A stretch of DNA of 34,081 nt from Eggerthellaceae bacterium (GTDB taxonomy: Bacteria; Actinomycetota; Coriobacteriia; Coriobacteriales; Eggerthellaceae), in contig JAFWJU010000103.1 in assembly GCA_017511465.1 (NCBI GenBank), forward strand, positions 1 through 34,081, in the 5' to 3' direction. The number at the start of each line of letters is the position of its first letter. Position 1 is the first letter of the stretch. The position numbers and the translations under genes are program-made. The notes under the pieces are model-generated. The model was not told the origin of the DNA. It made no database searches and saw only the letters and a list, made by a program, of their open reading frames with translations. Of this stretch, positions 9,381 through 16,245 are shown piece after piece.

Positions 9381-11531
9381 TTACGAATGCACACCGAGCC
9401 TGTGGCACATGGCGGCATTGGCGGCAAGCTCGGCCGAGTCGTCGAGCGGGGGAAGCGAAGGTGCCGGCTTGCCAAGCTTCGCGGCACGCCGATTCAGGGC
9501 GCATTGGATTAAATGGTCGGCGACTTCCGGGTTCTTCGCCAACAGCGGACCGTGAAGGTACGTGCCCACGACGTTGCGGTGCAGCACGCCATCCGCCCGA
9601 TCCGCATCGTTGTTGCCGTGCCCGTGATGGCCGATTACCCAGCCGAACGATTTGCAACCGGCATCCAAGAACGTGCGGCCGGCATGATTCTCATAGCCGA
9701 CGATGGGCGCTTGGGCAAGCGGGCTTTGCAACACGATGTTGCCGACAAGGCGGTTGTGCGATCCGCCCTGCGCGCGGCCCGTTGTGATGCCGATGATGCC
9801 AAGCCCGTCCATGACTTCGTCGCCGAGCAGCCATTCGCGCCCCAGAATCTGATATCCGCCGCAGATGGCCAACAGCACGCCGTCATCTTCAACGTAGGCA
9901 CGCAAGTCGTCGGCTCGATCCAGAAGGCTTTGGGAAGCCAGCCGTTGCTCGCGATCGGGCCCTCCGCCCAAGAACACGATGTCGGCTTCATCCAAATTCG
10001 CATCTTGGCCATGCTCGACACGCACCACGCTCACATCGATGCCGCGCCTGCGCGCACGCTCGGCAAGCACGGTGACGTTGCCACCATCGCCGTACAGGTT
10101 CAAAAGCTCGGGATACATGTGCACGATGACCAGGGACTCGCCTTCGAGCAGCTCGCTTTCGCCTTGCAGGGGCCGCTGCAAGGTAACCGGCTGCGCAGCG
10201 GGCAGGTGCTCCATGCGATCGAGCTCGCCCTTAACCTCGGGCAGCGCCGTATAGTTGGCGATGAGGTAATAGCTGCCGTCGGGCACTGCCGCGCGCGCCC
10301 TGGCGAGAAAGTCTTCCGCATCTTCGACAAGCTGCGCATCGATACCCGCGTACTTCAGGCGCACCTGCATGTCATGGCTGCGGATTCCTCCCGCGTACAC
10401 GGCCAGGCCATCGACAGCGGCGAGCTCTTGGAAGTCGATGTCCCAGAGCCAGGACACGTCGTGCCCGTCGGCTTCCTTGTCGTTGATGAAGAACGCGACC
10501 GCCGCAGGGCCCTTGTCCTGCTCGATGATGCGCAGGTTCTGGTTGAAACCCGTCGGGTTTTTCGCCAGGTTCAGCAGAATGCGGAATCCGTCGATGTCGT
10601 AGGATTGCAGACGGCCGTTGTGGGGATCGAAGGCCTCGATGGCGGCTTCGACTGCAGACGGAGCAAGTCCGCATAAACACGCGGCCGCATGCACCGCCAG
10701 CGCGTTGTACGCCATGTAGGCACCAGCCAACGGGACCATCACGGAAACGCCCGGTTCCCTCCCGGCCATATCGAACGCCGTGCTGTCTGCTGCGAAACGG
10801 ACGTTGTGCGCAACGAAAGCAGGTTCTGCGCGCGTGAACCCGCATGATGGGCAGTGGTACGCGCCGAGTTGTCCGTACTGGCGCCACTGGTAATCGAGCA
10901 TCGCATCGCAATGCTGGCACATACCGGAATCTGCCACCGTGTTTTGCGCGAGGTCCAGATCTTCCCCGATGCCGAATCCCACAACCTGGTTGTCCACGCG
11001 GTCCGCCACCGCTTGGCACAGTGGGTCGTCGGCGTTGTACAGCAACGTGGTCTGCGGGCTCGACGCAAGAGCTAAGGCGATGCTTTCCTGGATATGATCG
11101 ATTTCACCCACGCGGTCAAGCTGGTCGCGAAACAGGTTGAGCAGCACGACGTAATCGGGCTTCAACTGAGGGGTGATTTTCGCGAGCCATAGCTCGTCGC
11201 TTTCGAACACGCCCCAATCGGCACCATGCGTGTGCATCAATGCCGTTGCCACGCCGGAATCGAGGTTCGCTCCGGTCCGGTTGCACACGACCGACTTCCC
11301 CGCCGCCTCGAATGCGTCGGCGAGCAGGTTCGTGACGGTCGTCTTGCCGTTCGTGCCCACGACGGCAACCGACCCTTCGTGAATGCACGACGCCAGATCG
11401 CCGATGAGCTGCGGGTCGATGTACAACCCCACTTTGCCGGGGAAGTTAGCAGCCGGGCGACCAAAAACATGCTGCAGCGCCCACGTCGACGCAGCGCCAA
11501 CGCCCTGTGCTATGTCGCGCTTTATGTTCAT
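9381..11531 (-). CDS. murT-gatD: Fused lipid II isoglutaminyl synthase MurT-GatD
   Basis: One 716-residue frame joins the two subunits that amidate the D-glutamate of lipid II with glutamine nitrogen. The MurT half (about 1-440) has a Mur-ligase P-loop (VVGTNGKTTVTN, Lys63), a CxxC...CPSC zinc ribbon near 204-227 typical of MurT, and KNPTGFNQ plus a DGHDVSWLWDIDF segment matching the catalytic aspartate region. The GatD half (about 455-716) has the cobyric-acid-synthase-like amidotransferase nucleophile Cys557 (ICGGYQ) and His660 (YLHGPLL). In S. aureus these are two adjacent genes. The start ATG overlaps the asnB stop by ATGA, with GGGGGA upstream. It is the last gene of the amtB-glnK-asnB operon, tying cell-wall amidation to nitrogen supply. 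Confidence 0.9.
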   Translation of the reverse strand: MNIKRDIAQGVGAASTWALQHVFGRPAANFPGKVGLYIDPQLIGDLASCIHEGSVAVVGTNGKTTVTNLLADAFEAAGKSVVCNRTGANLDSGVATALMHTHGADWGVFESDELWLAKITPQLKPDYVVLLNLFRDQLDRVGEIDHIQESIALALASSPQTTLLYNADDPLCQAVADRVDNQVVGFGIGEDLDLAQNTVADSGMCQHCDAMLDYQWRQYGQLGAYHCPSCGFTRAEPAFVAHNVRFAADSTAFDMAGREPGVSVMVPLAGAYMAYNALAVHAAACLCGLAPSAVEAAIEAFDPHNGRLQSYDIDGFRILLNLAKNPTGFNQNLRIIEQDKGPAAVAFFINDKEADGHDVSWLWDIDFQELAAVDGLAVYAGGIRSHDMQVRLKYAGIDAQLVEDAEDFLARARAAVPDGSYYLIANYTALPEVKGELDRMEHLPAAQPVTLQRPLQGESELLEGESLVIVHMYPELLNLYGDGGNVTVLAERARRRGIDVSVVRVEHGQDANLDEADIVFLGGGPDREQRLASQSLLDRADDLRAYVEDDGVLLAICGGYQILGREWLLGDEVMDGLGIIGITTGRAQGGSHNRLVGNIVLQSPLAQAPIVGYENHAGRTFLDAGCKSFGWVIGHHGHGNNDADRADGVLHRNVVGTYLHGPLLAKNPEVADHLIQCALNRRAAKLGKPAPSLPPLDDSAELAANAAMCHRLGVHS

Positions 11532-13525
11532 GCCGCGCATCCCCCGAAATAGACGCCGTACCACACGAGGAACGAATAAACGATCCAGATGCGACGCGTG
11601 TTATCGGCCGTGCCGCTGCGATGCTCGTCGAGCAGGCGAATCAGTTCATCGACGTTGAAGAACTCTTTGGCAGTTGTGCTCGTGAACGCACATTTCACCT
11701 GGTCGTAGTAGCGCTCTTCGCGAAGCCAGTTGACAACGGGCACGGGAAACCCCAGCTTTTCCTTCTGCGCCCAATCGTGCGGGATGGTCCGTTCGGCTGC
11801 TTGGCGCAGCGTCAGCTTCGTCTGATGCTCGTTCAGCTTCTGCGACGTGGGGATGCTGGCAGCCACGCGGAAAACCTCGCGGTCGAGGAACGGCACGCGC
11901 GATTCGAGCGAGTGTGCCATCGACATCTTGTCGGTTTTCAGCAAGATATCGCCGACGAGCCAAAACCACAAGTCGACGTACTGCATGCGCGTGGGCTCGT
12001 CGAGGCCCTCGGCGCGCGCCTCGGCATATACGGGTGCCGTCAGCTGCTGGGGAGACGGGATGCCCGACAAACGCTCGCGCACATCCGAAGCCAGTATGCC
12101 ATCGCGCTCTTCGGGTGAGAAGGCGACGCCGTTCGCATTCGTGTAGTACCAGTCTTCGACCTGCTCGGATGCCCGTTCAAGGTAATTGGCGCCACGCACA
12201 TGCGCCGTGCGCAGCACCTTGGAACCAACACGCAGCAATGGCTTGGGCACCTTCCCCACATGCTGGTTGGCGAGCGGCGCCTGGTACACACGGTAGCCGC
12301 CGAAGAACTCGTCGGCGCCCTCACCCGACAGCACCGCCTTCACGCGGCGGGCGGCGATTTTGTCAACGAAGTACAGCGCCACGGCGGACGGGTCGGCTGT
12401 TGGCTCGTCCATGTGCCACTGCACAACGGGCAGGGATTCCCAGTATTCCTCTTCGGTGATGTGATGCGACTCGTTTTCGACGCTCAGCTTTCCCGCCAGT
12501 TCGTGCGCCCAACTGATCTCGTCGCGTTCGCCCTTGTATTCGGCGAACCCCACAGTGAACGTCTTGATGGATGGGTTCTCGCACGCCAGGCACGCTGCCA
12601 GATAGCTGGAATCGATGCCGCTCGATAAAAACGAACCCACCTCGACATCGGCCACGTTGTGATAGCGCACCGATTCGCGGACGACGCGATCGATGTCGTC
12701 GACCGTCTCGCTTTCGGCTCGCTGACCGTCAGCAAGGTACTCGGGACGCCAATAACGAGTCGTCTCGATTGCGCCATCGGGCTTCACGCGCATGAAGTGG
12801 CCGTGCGGAAGCTTGAATATGCCTTTGAAGAACGTTTCGCGCAGCGCCGAGAACTGGAAGCACAGGTACTGCGCGAGCGCCTCTTCGTTCAGCTGGCGCT
12901 CGTAAGCGGGATGTTGCAGAATCGACTTGATTTCGGACGCGAAGATGAACTGGCCGTCTTGCACCGTGTAGTAGAACGGCTTGATGCCGAAGAAGTCGCG
13001 GGCGCAGAACAATTCGTGCGCGGCAGCATCGTAAATGGCAAACGCGAACATGCCGCGCACGCGCTGCAAGACTTCCTCGGACCAGGCAATGTATCCCACG
13101 AGCAGCACTTCGGTATCGGAATCGGTCTCGAATTCGTAACCCAACGCCTGCAGGTCGGCACGCACTTCGCGATAGTTGTAAATCTCGCCGTTGTACACGA
13201 TGACCCATTGCCCCCGCGCAAACGGCGCAGGCTCGGCGTCATCGGCGAGCTCGGTCTTTGCCGCCGCCTCGCCCCGCACATGGTCGAACATGACAGCCGG
13301 CGTGGATATGCTTGCCGCAAGGCCGCCGGTCGAACGCACCATGGGCTGACCGCCGCCTTGCAAGTCGATGAGCGAAAGGCGCCTGTGACCAAGTGCTATT
13401 CCGTCAGCAAGGTAGAGGCCCTCGCCGTCGGGCCCGCGATGGGCCATGATGTCGCACATGGCCTTTAACGTCGTGCGATCGGCCGCGCTGCTGGTTGCTC
13501 GTGTGAAACCGCAAATGCCGCACAT
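11528..13525 (-). CDS. asnB: Asparagine synthetase (glutamine-hydrolysing)
   Basis: AsnB makes asparagine from aspartate, ATP and glutamine. Start ATG 13525 follows GAGGAG by five bases and puts the nucleophile Cys at position 2 (MCGICG). The class II amidotransferase domain carries MAHRGPDGEG and VYNGEIYNY. The synthetase domain carries the PP-loop FLSSGIDSS and LSGEGADEFFGGY, then LLKTDKMSMAHSLE. At 665 residues it is longer than E. coli AsnB (about 554). About 35 extra residues sit inside the glutaminase domain between QPMV (about 60) and VIVYNGEIYN (about 108), rich in Ala and Asp. It lies 12 bases after glnK and overlaps murT-gatD, so it is the third gene of the nitrogen operon. Some relatives of this length amidate other carboxylates, but asparagine is the simplest reading. 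Confidence 0.92.
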   Translation of the reverse strand: MCGICGFTRATSSAADRTTLKAMCDIMAHRGPDGEGLYLADGIALGHRRLSLIDLQGGGQPMVRSTGGLAASISTPAVMFDHVRGEAAAKTELADDAEPAPFARGQWVIVYNGEIYNYREVRADLQALGYEFETDSDTEVLLVGYIAWSEEVLQRVRGMFAFAIYDAAAHELFCARDFFGIKPFYYTVQDGQFIFASEIKSILQHPAYERQLNEEALAQYLCFQFSALRETFFKGIFKLPHGHFMRVKPDGAIETTRYWRPEYLADGQRAESETVDDIDRVVRESVRYHNVADVEVGSFLSSGIDSSYLAACLACENPSIKTFTVGFAEYKGERDEISWAHELAGKLSVENESHHITEEEYWESLPVVQWHMDEPTADPSAVALYFVDKIAARRVKAVLSGEGADEFFGGYRVYQAPLANQHVGKVPKPLLRVGSKVLRTAHVRGANYLERASEQVEDWYYTNANGVAFSPEERDGILASDVRERLSGIPSPQQLTAPVYAEARAEGLDEPTRMQYVDLWFWLVGDILLKTDKMSMAHSLESRVPFLDREVFRVAASIPTSQKLNEHQTKLTLRQAAERTIPHDWAQKEKLGFPVPVVNWLREERYYDQVKCAFTSTTAKEFFNVDELIRLLDEHRSGTADNTRRIWIVYSFLVWYGVYFGGCAA

Positions 13526-13537
13526 GGGCGCTCCTCG

Positions 13538-13876
13538 TTAAATAGCCTGCTCGCCGCTTTCGCGCGTGCGGATGCGGATGACTTCTTCCACGGGGCTGAT
13601 GAAGATCTTGCCATCGCCCACCTCGCCGGTGGAGGCCGTCTCGCAGATGAGGTCGACGAGCGAATCGACCGCCTCGTCTGCGACGACCAGTTCGAACTTC
13701 AGCTTGGGAATCATGTTCAGCAGCACCTCGGTGCCGCGGAAATACTCGGACCATCCATGCTGGTTGCCGCAGCCCATGACCTGCGAGATAGTCATGCCTG
13801 ACACGTTAGCTGCGAACAGCGCGTCTTTCAGCGGCTCCAGTTTTTCGGGACGGACGATTGCGACTACGCGTTTCAT
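13538..13876 (-). CDS. glnK: PII nitrogen regulatory protein lacking the T-loop tyrosine
   Basis: The 112-residue product has PII length and is 13 bases downstream of amtB, the classic GlnK position. It starts at ATG 13876 with AAGGA seven bases upstream. It aligns without gaps to E. coli GlnB. GMTISQV at 27-33, Arg47, Lys58 (IPK), TGEVGDGKIF with Lys90, and VIRIRTRE are all conserved, so ATP/ADP and 2-oxoglutarate binding should be intact. Position 51, the tyrosine that is uridylylated in enterobacteria or adenylylated in Streptomyces and Corynebacterium, is valine (RGTEV). This protein therefore cannot be modified there and presumably signals through ligand binding alone, gating the AmtB channel by T-loop insertion. 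It may also bind glutamine synthetase III. Confidence 0.95.
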   Translation of the reverse strand: MKRVVAIVRPEKLEPLKDALFAANVSGMTISQVMGCGNQHGWSEYFRGTEVLLNMIPKLKFELVVADEAVDSLVDLICETASTGEVGDGKIFISPVEEVIRIRTRESGEQAI

Positions 13877-13889
13877 GATGCCATCCTTC

Positions 13890-15164
13890 CTAGTCCATGC
13901 CCAGGTAAGCCGGGTAAGCGCTTTCGCCGTGATTGGCAACGTCCAAGCCGCGCGCCTCGTCCTCGTCGCTGACGCGCAGGCTTCCCCCGAAAACCGCTTT
14001 CACGACAGAGCCGATGACGAGCCCACCCACGATGACGAACGCCAGCGTTATCAAAATGCCCGCTAGCTGGCTTATGAACAGCGACGGGTCGCCGGTGTAC
14101 AGCAAGCCGCCGAAATCGGTCCAGGACAATTCCGGCACGCAGAAGACACCCGTCAGGATGCCGCCCACGACGCCACCGACCGAATGGCAGCCGAATGCGT
14201 CGAGCGCGTCATCGTAGCCGATCTTGCGCTTGGCAAAGGAAATCGCGAAATAGCAGCACGGCGACACGATGAGCCCCATGATGATGGCCGCCCATGGCTC
14301 GACGAAGCCGGCAGCCGGCGTCACGGCAACCAATCCCGCCACGAGCCCGGTGCAAGCGCCGACCAGCGTGGGTTTGCCGACTTTCGCGCGTTCGACGAGC
14401 ATCCACGACACCATTCCGGCGGCAGAAGCCACGATGGTGTTCAGCAACGCGAGGGCCGCAATGCCGTCAGCCGCAAACTCGCTGCCCGCATTGAAACCGA
14501 ACCAACCGAACCACAGAAGCGTTGCGCCCAAGACGACGAACGGCACGTTGTGAGCGCGGTAGCTCATCATGCCGAACCCGCGCCGCTTGCCCAGCAGCAG
14601 GCACAGCACCAAACCCGTGACGCCCGAGCTGATATGCACCACATCGCCGCCGGCGAAATCGAGCGCCCCGATGACGTCGCCGATGAGCGAGCCTTCGCCG
14701 CCCCACACCATATGCGCGAGCGGCGCGTATATGAGGGCAACCCATGCGGCGATGAACAGCACGAGCGCGCCGAACTTCATGCGGCCGGCGACAGCGCCTG
14801 TGATGATGGCGCATGTGATCATGGCAAACGCCATCTGGAACCCTATGTCGATGATGGCCGGGTATGTTGCGCCTTCGGGCACTTCAGCTGCCTCGGCCAG
14901 CATGTCGTTTGTCGCCGACAGGCATCCCAACTGGTCGAACCCGCCGAAGAACGCAATGGACCCGTCGCCGCCATAAGCGAACGACCAGCCGCAGAGCACC
15001 CACATGACGCCCACGACGCCGATTATCGCCATGACCATCATCATCGTGTTGACAACGTTCTTGCGCCTTGACAGGCCGCCATAGAAGAATGACAGCCCCG
15101 GGGTCATGAGCGCCACGAGCATGGTGCACACGATCATGAAGGCTGTCGAACCCGTATCAAACAT
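13890..15164 (-). CDS. amtB: Ammonium transporter
   Basis: The 424-residue polytopic membrane protein has the eleven-helix Amt architecture. Seen motifs are MTPGLSFFYGGLSRRKN near the N terminus, DVVHISSGVTGL carrying the first pore histidine, and DDALDAFGCHSVGGVVGG carrying the second. It conducts ammonium across the cytoplasmic membrane. The start ATG 15164 has AAAGGA seven bases upstream. As the first gene of the amtB-glnK-asnB-murT/gatD operon it defines the operon as nitrogen responsive. The cytoplasmic tail (SDEDEARGLDVANHGESAY) is where PII-linked Amt proteins usually end. No truncation was seen. Confidence 0.96.
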   Translation of the reverse strand: MFDTGSTAFMIVCTMLVALMTPGLSFFYGGLSRRKNVVNTMMMVMAIIGVVGVMWVLCGWSFAYGGDGSIAFFGGFDQLGCLSATNDMLAEAAEVPEGATYPAIIDIGFQMAFAMITCAIITGAVAGRMKFGALVLFIAAWVALIYAPLAHMVWGGEGSLIGDVIGALDFAGGDVVHISSGVTGLVLCLLLGKRRGFGMMSYRAHNVPFVVLGATLLWFGWFGFNAGSEFAADGIAALALLNTIVASAAGMVSWMLVERAKVGKPTLVGACTGLVAGLVAVTPAAGFVEPWAAIIMGLIVSPCCYFAISFAKRKIGYDDALDAFGCHSVGGVVGGILTGVFCVPELSWTDFGGLLYTGDPSLFISQLAGILITLAFVIVGGLVIGSVVKAVFGGSLRVSDEDEARGLDVANHGESAYPAYLGMD

Positions 15165-15203
15165 AAAGACATCCTTTCCCCTGGATACGGTTGGGATGCT
15201 TCG

Positions 15204-15285
15204 ATTGTCCGCAGGGCATGTTTCGCCCTCGTTTCGTCCGAAACGGCGAAACGAGCCGTTAACTCACACGAAACCACCCCGAAAC
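15204..15285 (-). promoter_or_regulatory. amtB promoter region with phased GAAAC/GTTTC half-sites
   Basis: On the plus strand GTTTCG occurs at 15220 and 15231, and CGAAAC at 15239, 15247, 15269 and 15280. Two of the pairs are exactly 11 bp apart. ctcgtttcg (15228-15236) and cgaaacgag (15247-15255) also form a perfect inverted repeat. TTAAC (15259-15263)-n6-GAAAC (15270-15274)-n6-GAAAC (15281-15285) resembles the GlnR box of other Actinobacteria. A candidate -10 for amtB, GACAAT on the minus strand (15204-15209), has no good -35, as expected for an activated promoter. The regulator identity is inferred. Confidence 0.5.
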
Positions 15286-15413
15286 GATAAGGCGCAAGCG
15301 GCGAAATGGCAGATGCGCGTATCGCATGCTGCATTCGCGCTTTTGACGGCTGAAGCAAGTAATGGACATGGGAACGGGGAACGGGGAGCGGATTGGCGTT
15401 TCGCCCGCAACAG

Positions 15414-15441
15414 AAAAGGGCCGCTCCGAAGAGCGGCCCTT
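15414..15441 (-). terminator. Rho-independent terminator of the corrinoid protein gene
   Basis: aagggccgctc (15416-15426) and gagcggccctt (15431-15441) form an 11-bp perfect stem. On the minus strand the loop reads TTCG and the stem is followed by TTTTCTG. It lies 22 bases after the corrinoid gene stop, so it ends that transcript ahead of the amtB promoter region. Confidence 0.9.
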
Positions 15442-15463
15442 ATCGTGCATTATGCGACAGCGG

Positions 15464-16099
15464 TTAGTTCTGGTAGAACAGCACGATGCGCTCGGCAGCC
15501 GCGCCGGCATCGGGCGTGTACGCATCGGCGCCGATCTCATCGGCGAATTCCTGGTTGACAGGAGCGCCGCCGACCATGATCTTCACCTGGTCGCGAAGGC
15601 CAGCCTCGGTGATGGCCTTGACAGTCTCGTCGAGGGCCGGCATGGTGGTGGTAAGCAGGGCGGACAGGCACACGACCTTGCACTCGGGATGCTCGGTGAT
15701 GTACTGCACGAATGCCTCGGGGGCAACGTCGACGCCCAGGTCGGCGATCTCGACGCCCTTGCTCTCGATCATCATGCGAACGAGGTTCTTGCCGATGTCA
15801 TGCATGTCGCCCTTGACGGTGCCGATGACGGCATGGCCGACAGGCTCGTTGCCTTCGGCGACCAGCACGGGTTTCAGCACAGCCGTGCCAGCGGACATGG
15901 CGCGCGCTGCAACGAGCATTTCGGGAACGAACGCCTCGCCCCTCGAGAAAGCCTCGCCAATGACGCCCATCGCGTCGACCATGACGTCGAGGATTTCCTG
16001 CGGATCGCAGCCCTCGTCGAGCGCCTGCTGGACGAGCGGACCGGTTTCCTTCCTCTTGCCCTTCATTACCTTCTCGCGCAGATCTTCAAGTGTTCCCAT
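15464..16099 (-). CDS. Corrinoid (cobalamin-binding) methyl-carrier protein
   Basis: The 211-residue product matches the MtbC/MttC/MtgC-type methyltransferase corrinoid subunits (about 210). An N-terminal helical cap domain (about 1-85) is followed by a Rossmann B12-binding domain. The cobalt-ligating histidine is His100 in GDMHDIGKNLV, with CLSALLTTTM and KIMVGGAPVN completing the B12 site. ATG 16099 is chosen because AAAGGGG lies five bases upstream; an earlier in-frame ATG would start inside the promoter. In the family a substrate methyltransferase methylates Co(I) on this protein and a second enzyme moves the methyl to tetrahydrofolate. Here the second enzyme, the 20573-21382 product, is in the same cluster, but no substrate methyltransferase is. 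The gene has its own promoter and terminator. Confidence 0.92.
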   Translation of the reverse strand: MGTLEDLREKVMKGKRKETGPLVQQALDEGCDPQEILDVMVDAMGVIGEAFSRGEAFVPEMLVAARAMSAGTAVLKPVLVAEGNEPVGHAVIGTVKGDMHDIGKNLVRMMIESKGVEIADLGVDVAPEAFVQYITEHPECKVVCLSALLTTTMPALDETVKAITEAGLRDQVKIMVGGAPVNQEFADEIGADAYTPDAGAAAERIVLFYQN

Positions 16100-16141
16100 G
16101 GTTGCCCCTTTCATGAGCCTGGTAACGCCTCGGTATTCACT

Positions 16142-16178
16142 ATGGTCATAAAATATCTTTATCACCATGTCGAGTCAA
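16142..16178 (-). promoter_or_regulatory. Promoter with overlapping dyad for the corrinoid gene
   Basis: On the minus strand TTGACT (plus 16173-16178), 17 bases, then TATTTT (plus 16150-16155) form a good sigma70-type promoter about 50 bases before the start codon. An inverted repeat with 11-base arms and one mismatch, atggtcataaa (16142-16152) and tttatcaccat (16158-16168), covers the spacer and -10, the position expected of a repressor operator. Confidence 0.65.
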
Positions 16179-16245
16179 GGGAAAACCAGCGGTTATCGCT
16201 TTTTCTGATTACCTGCTTATGACGTTGGAACGCGTGCTTGCAGCG

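Noticed and set aside
9513-10676. A 387-codon forward frame opposite murT-gatD
   Set aside because: Lies wholly within a well-supported reverse gene, lacks motifs and has the composition typical of antisense shadows.
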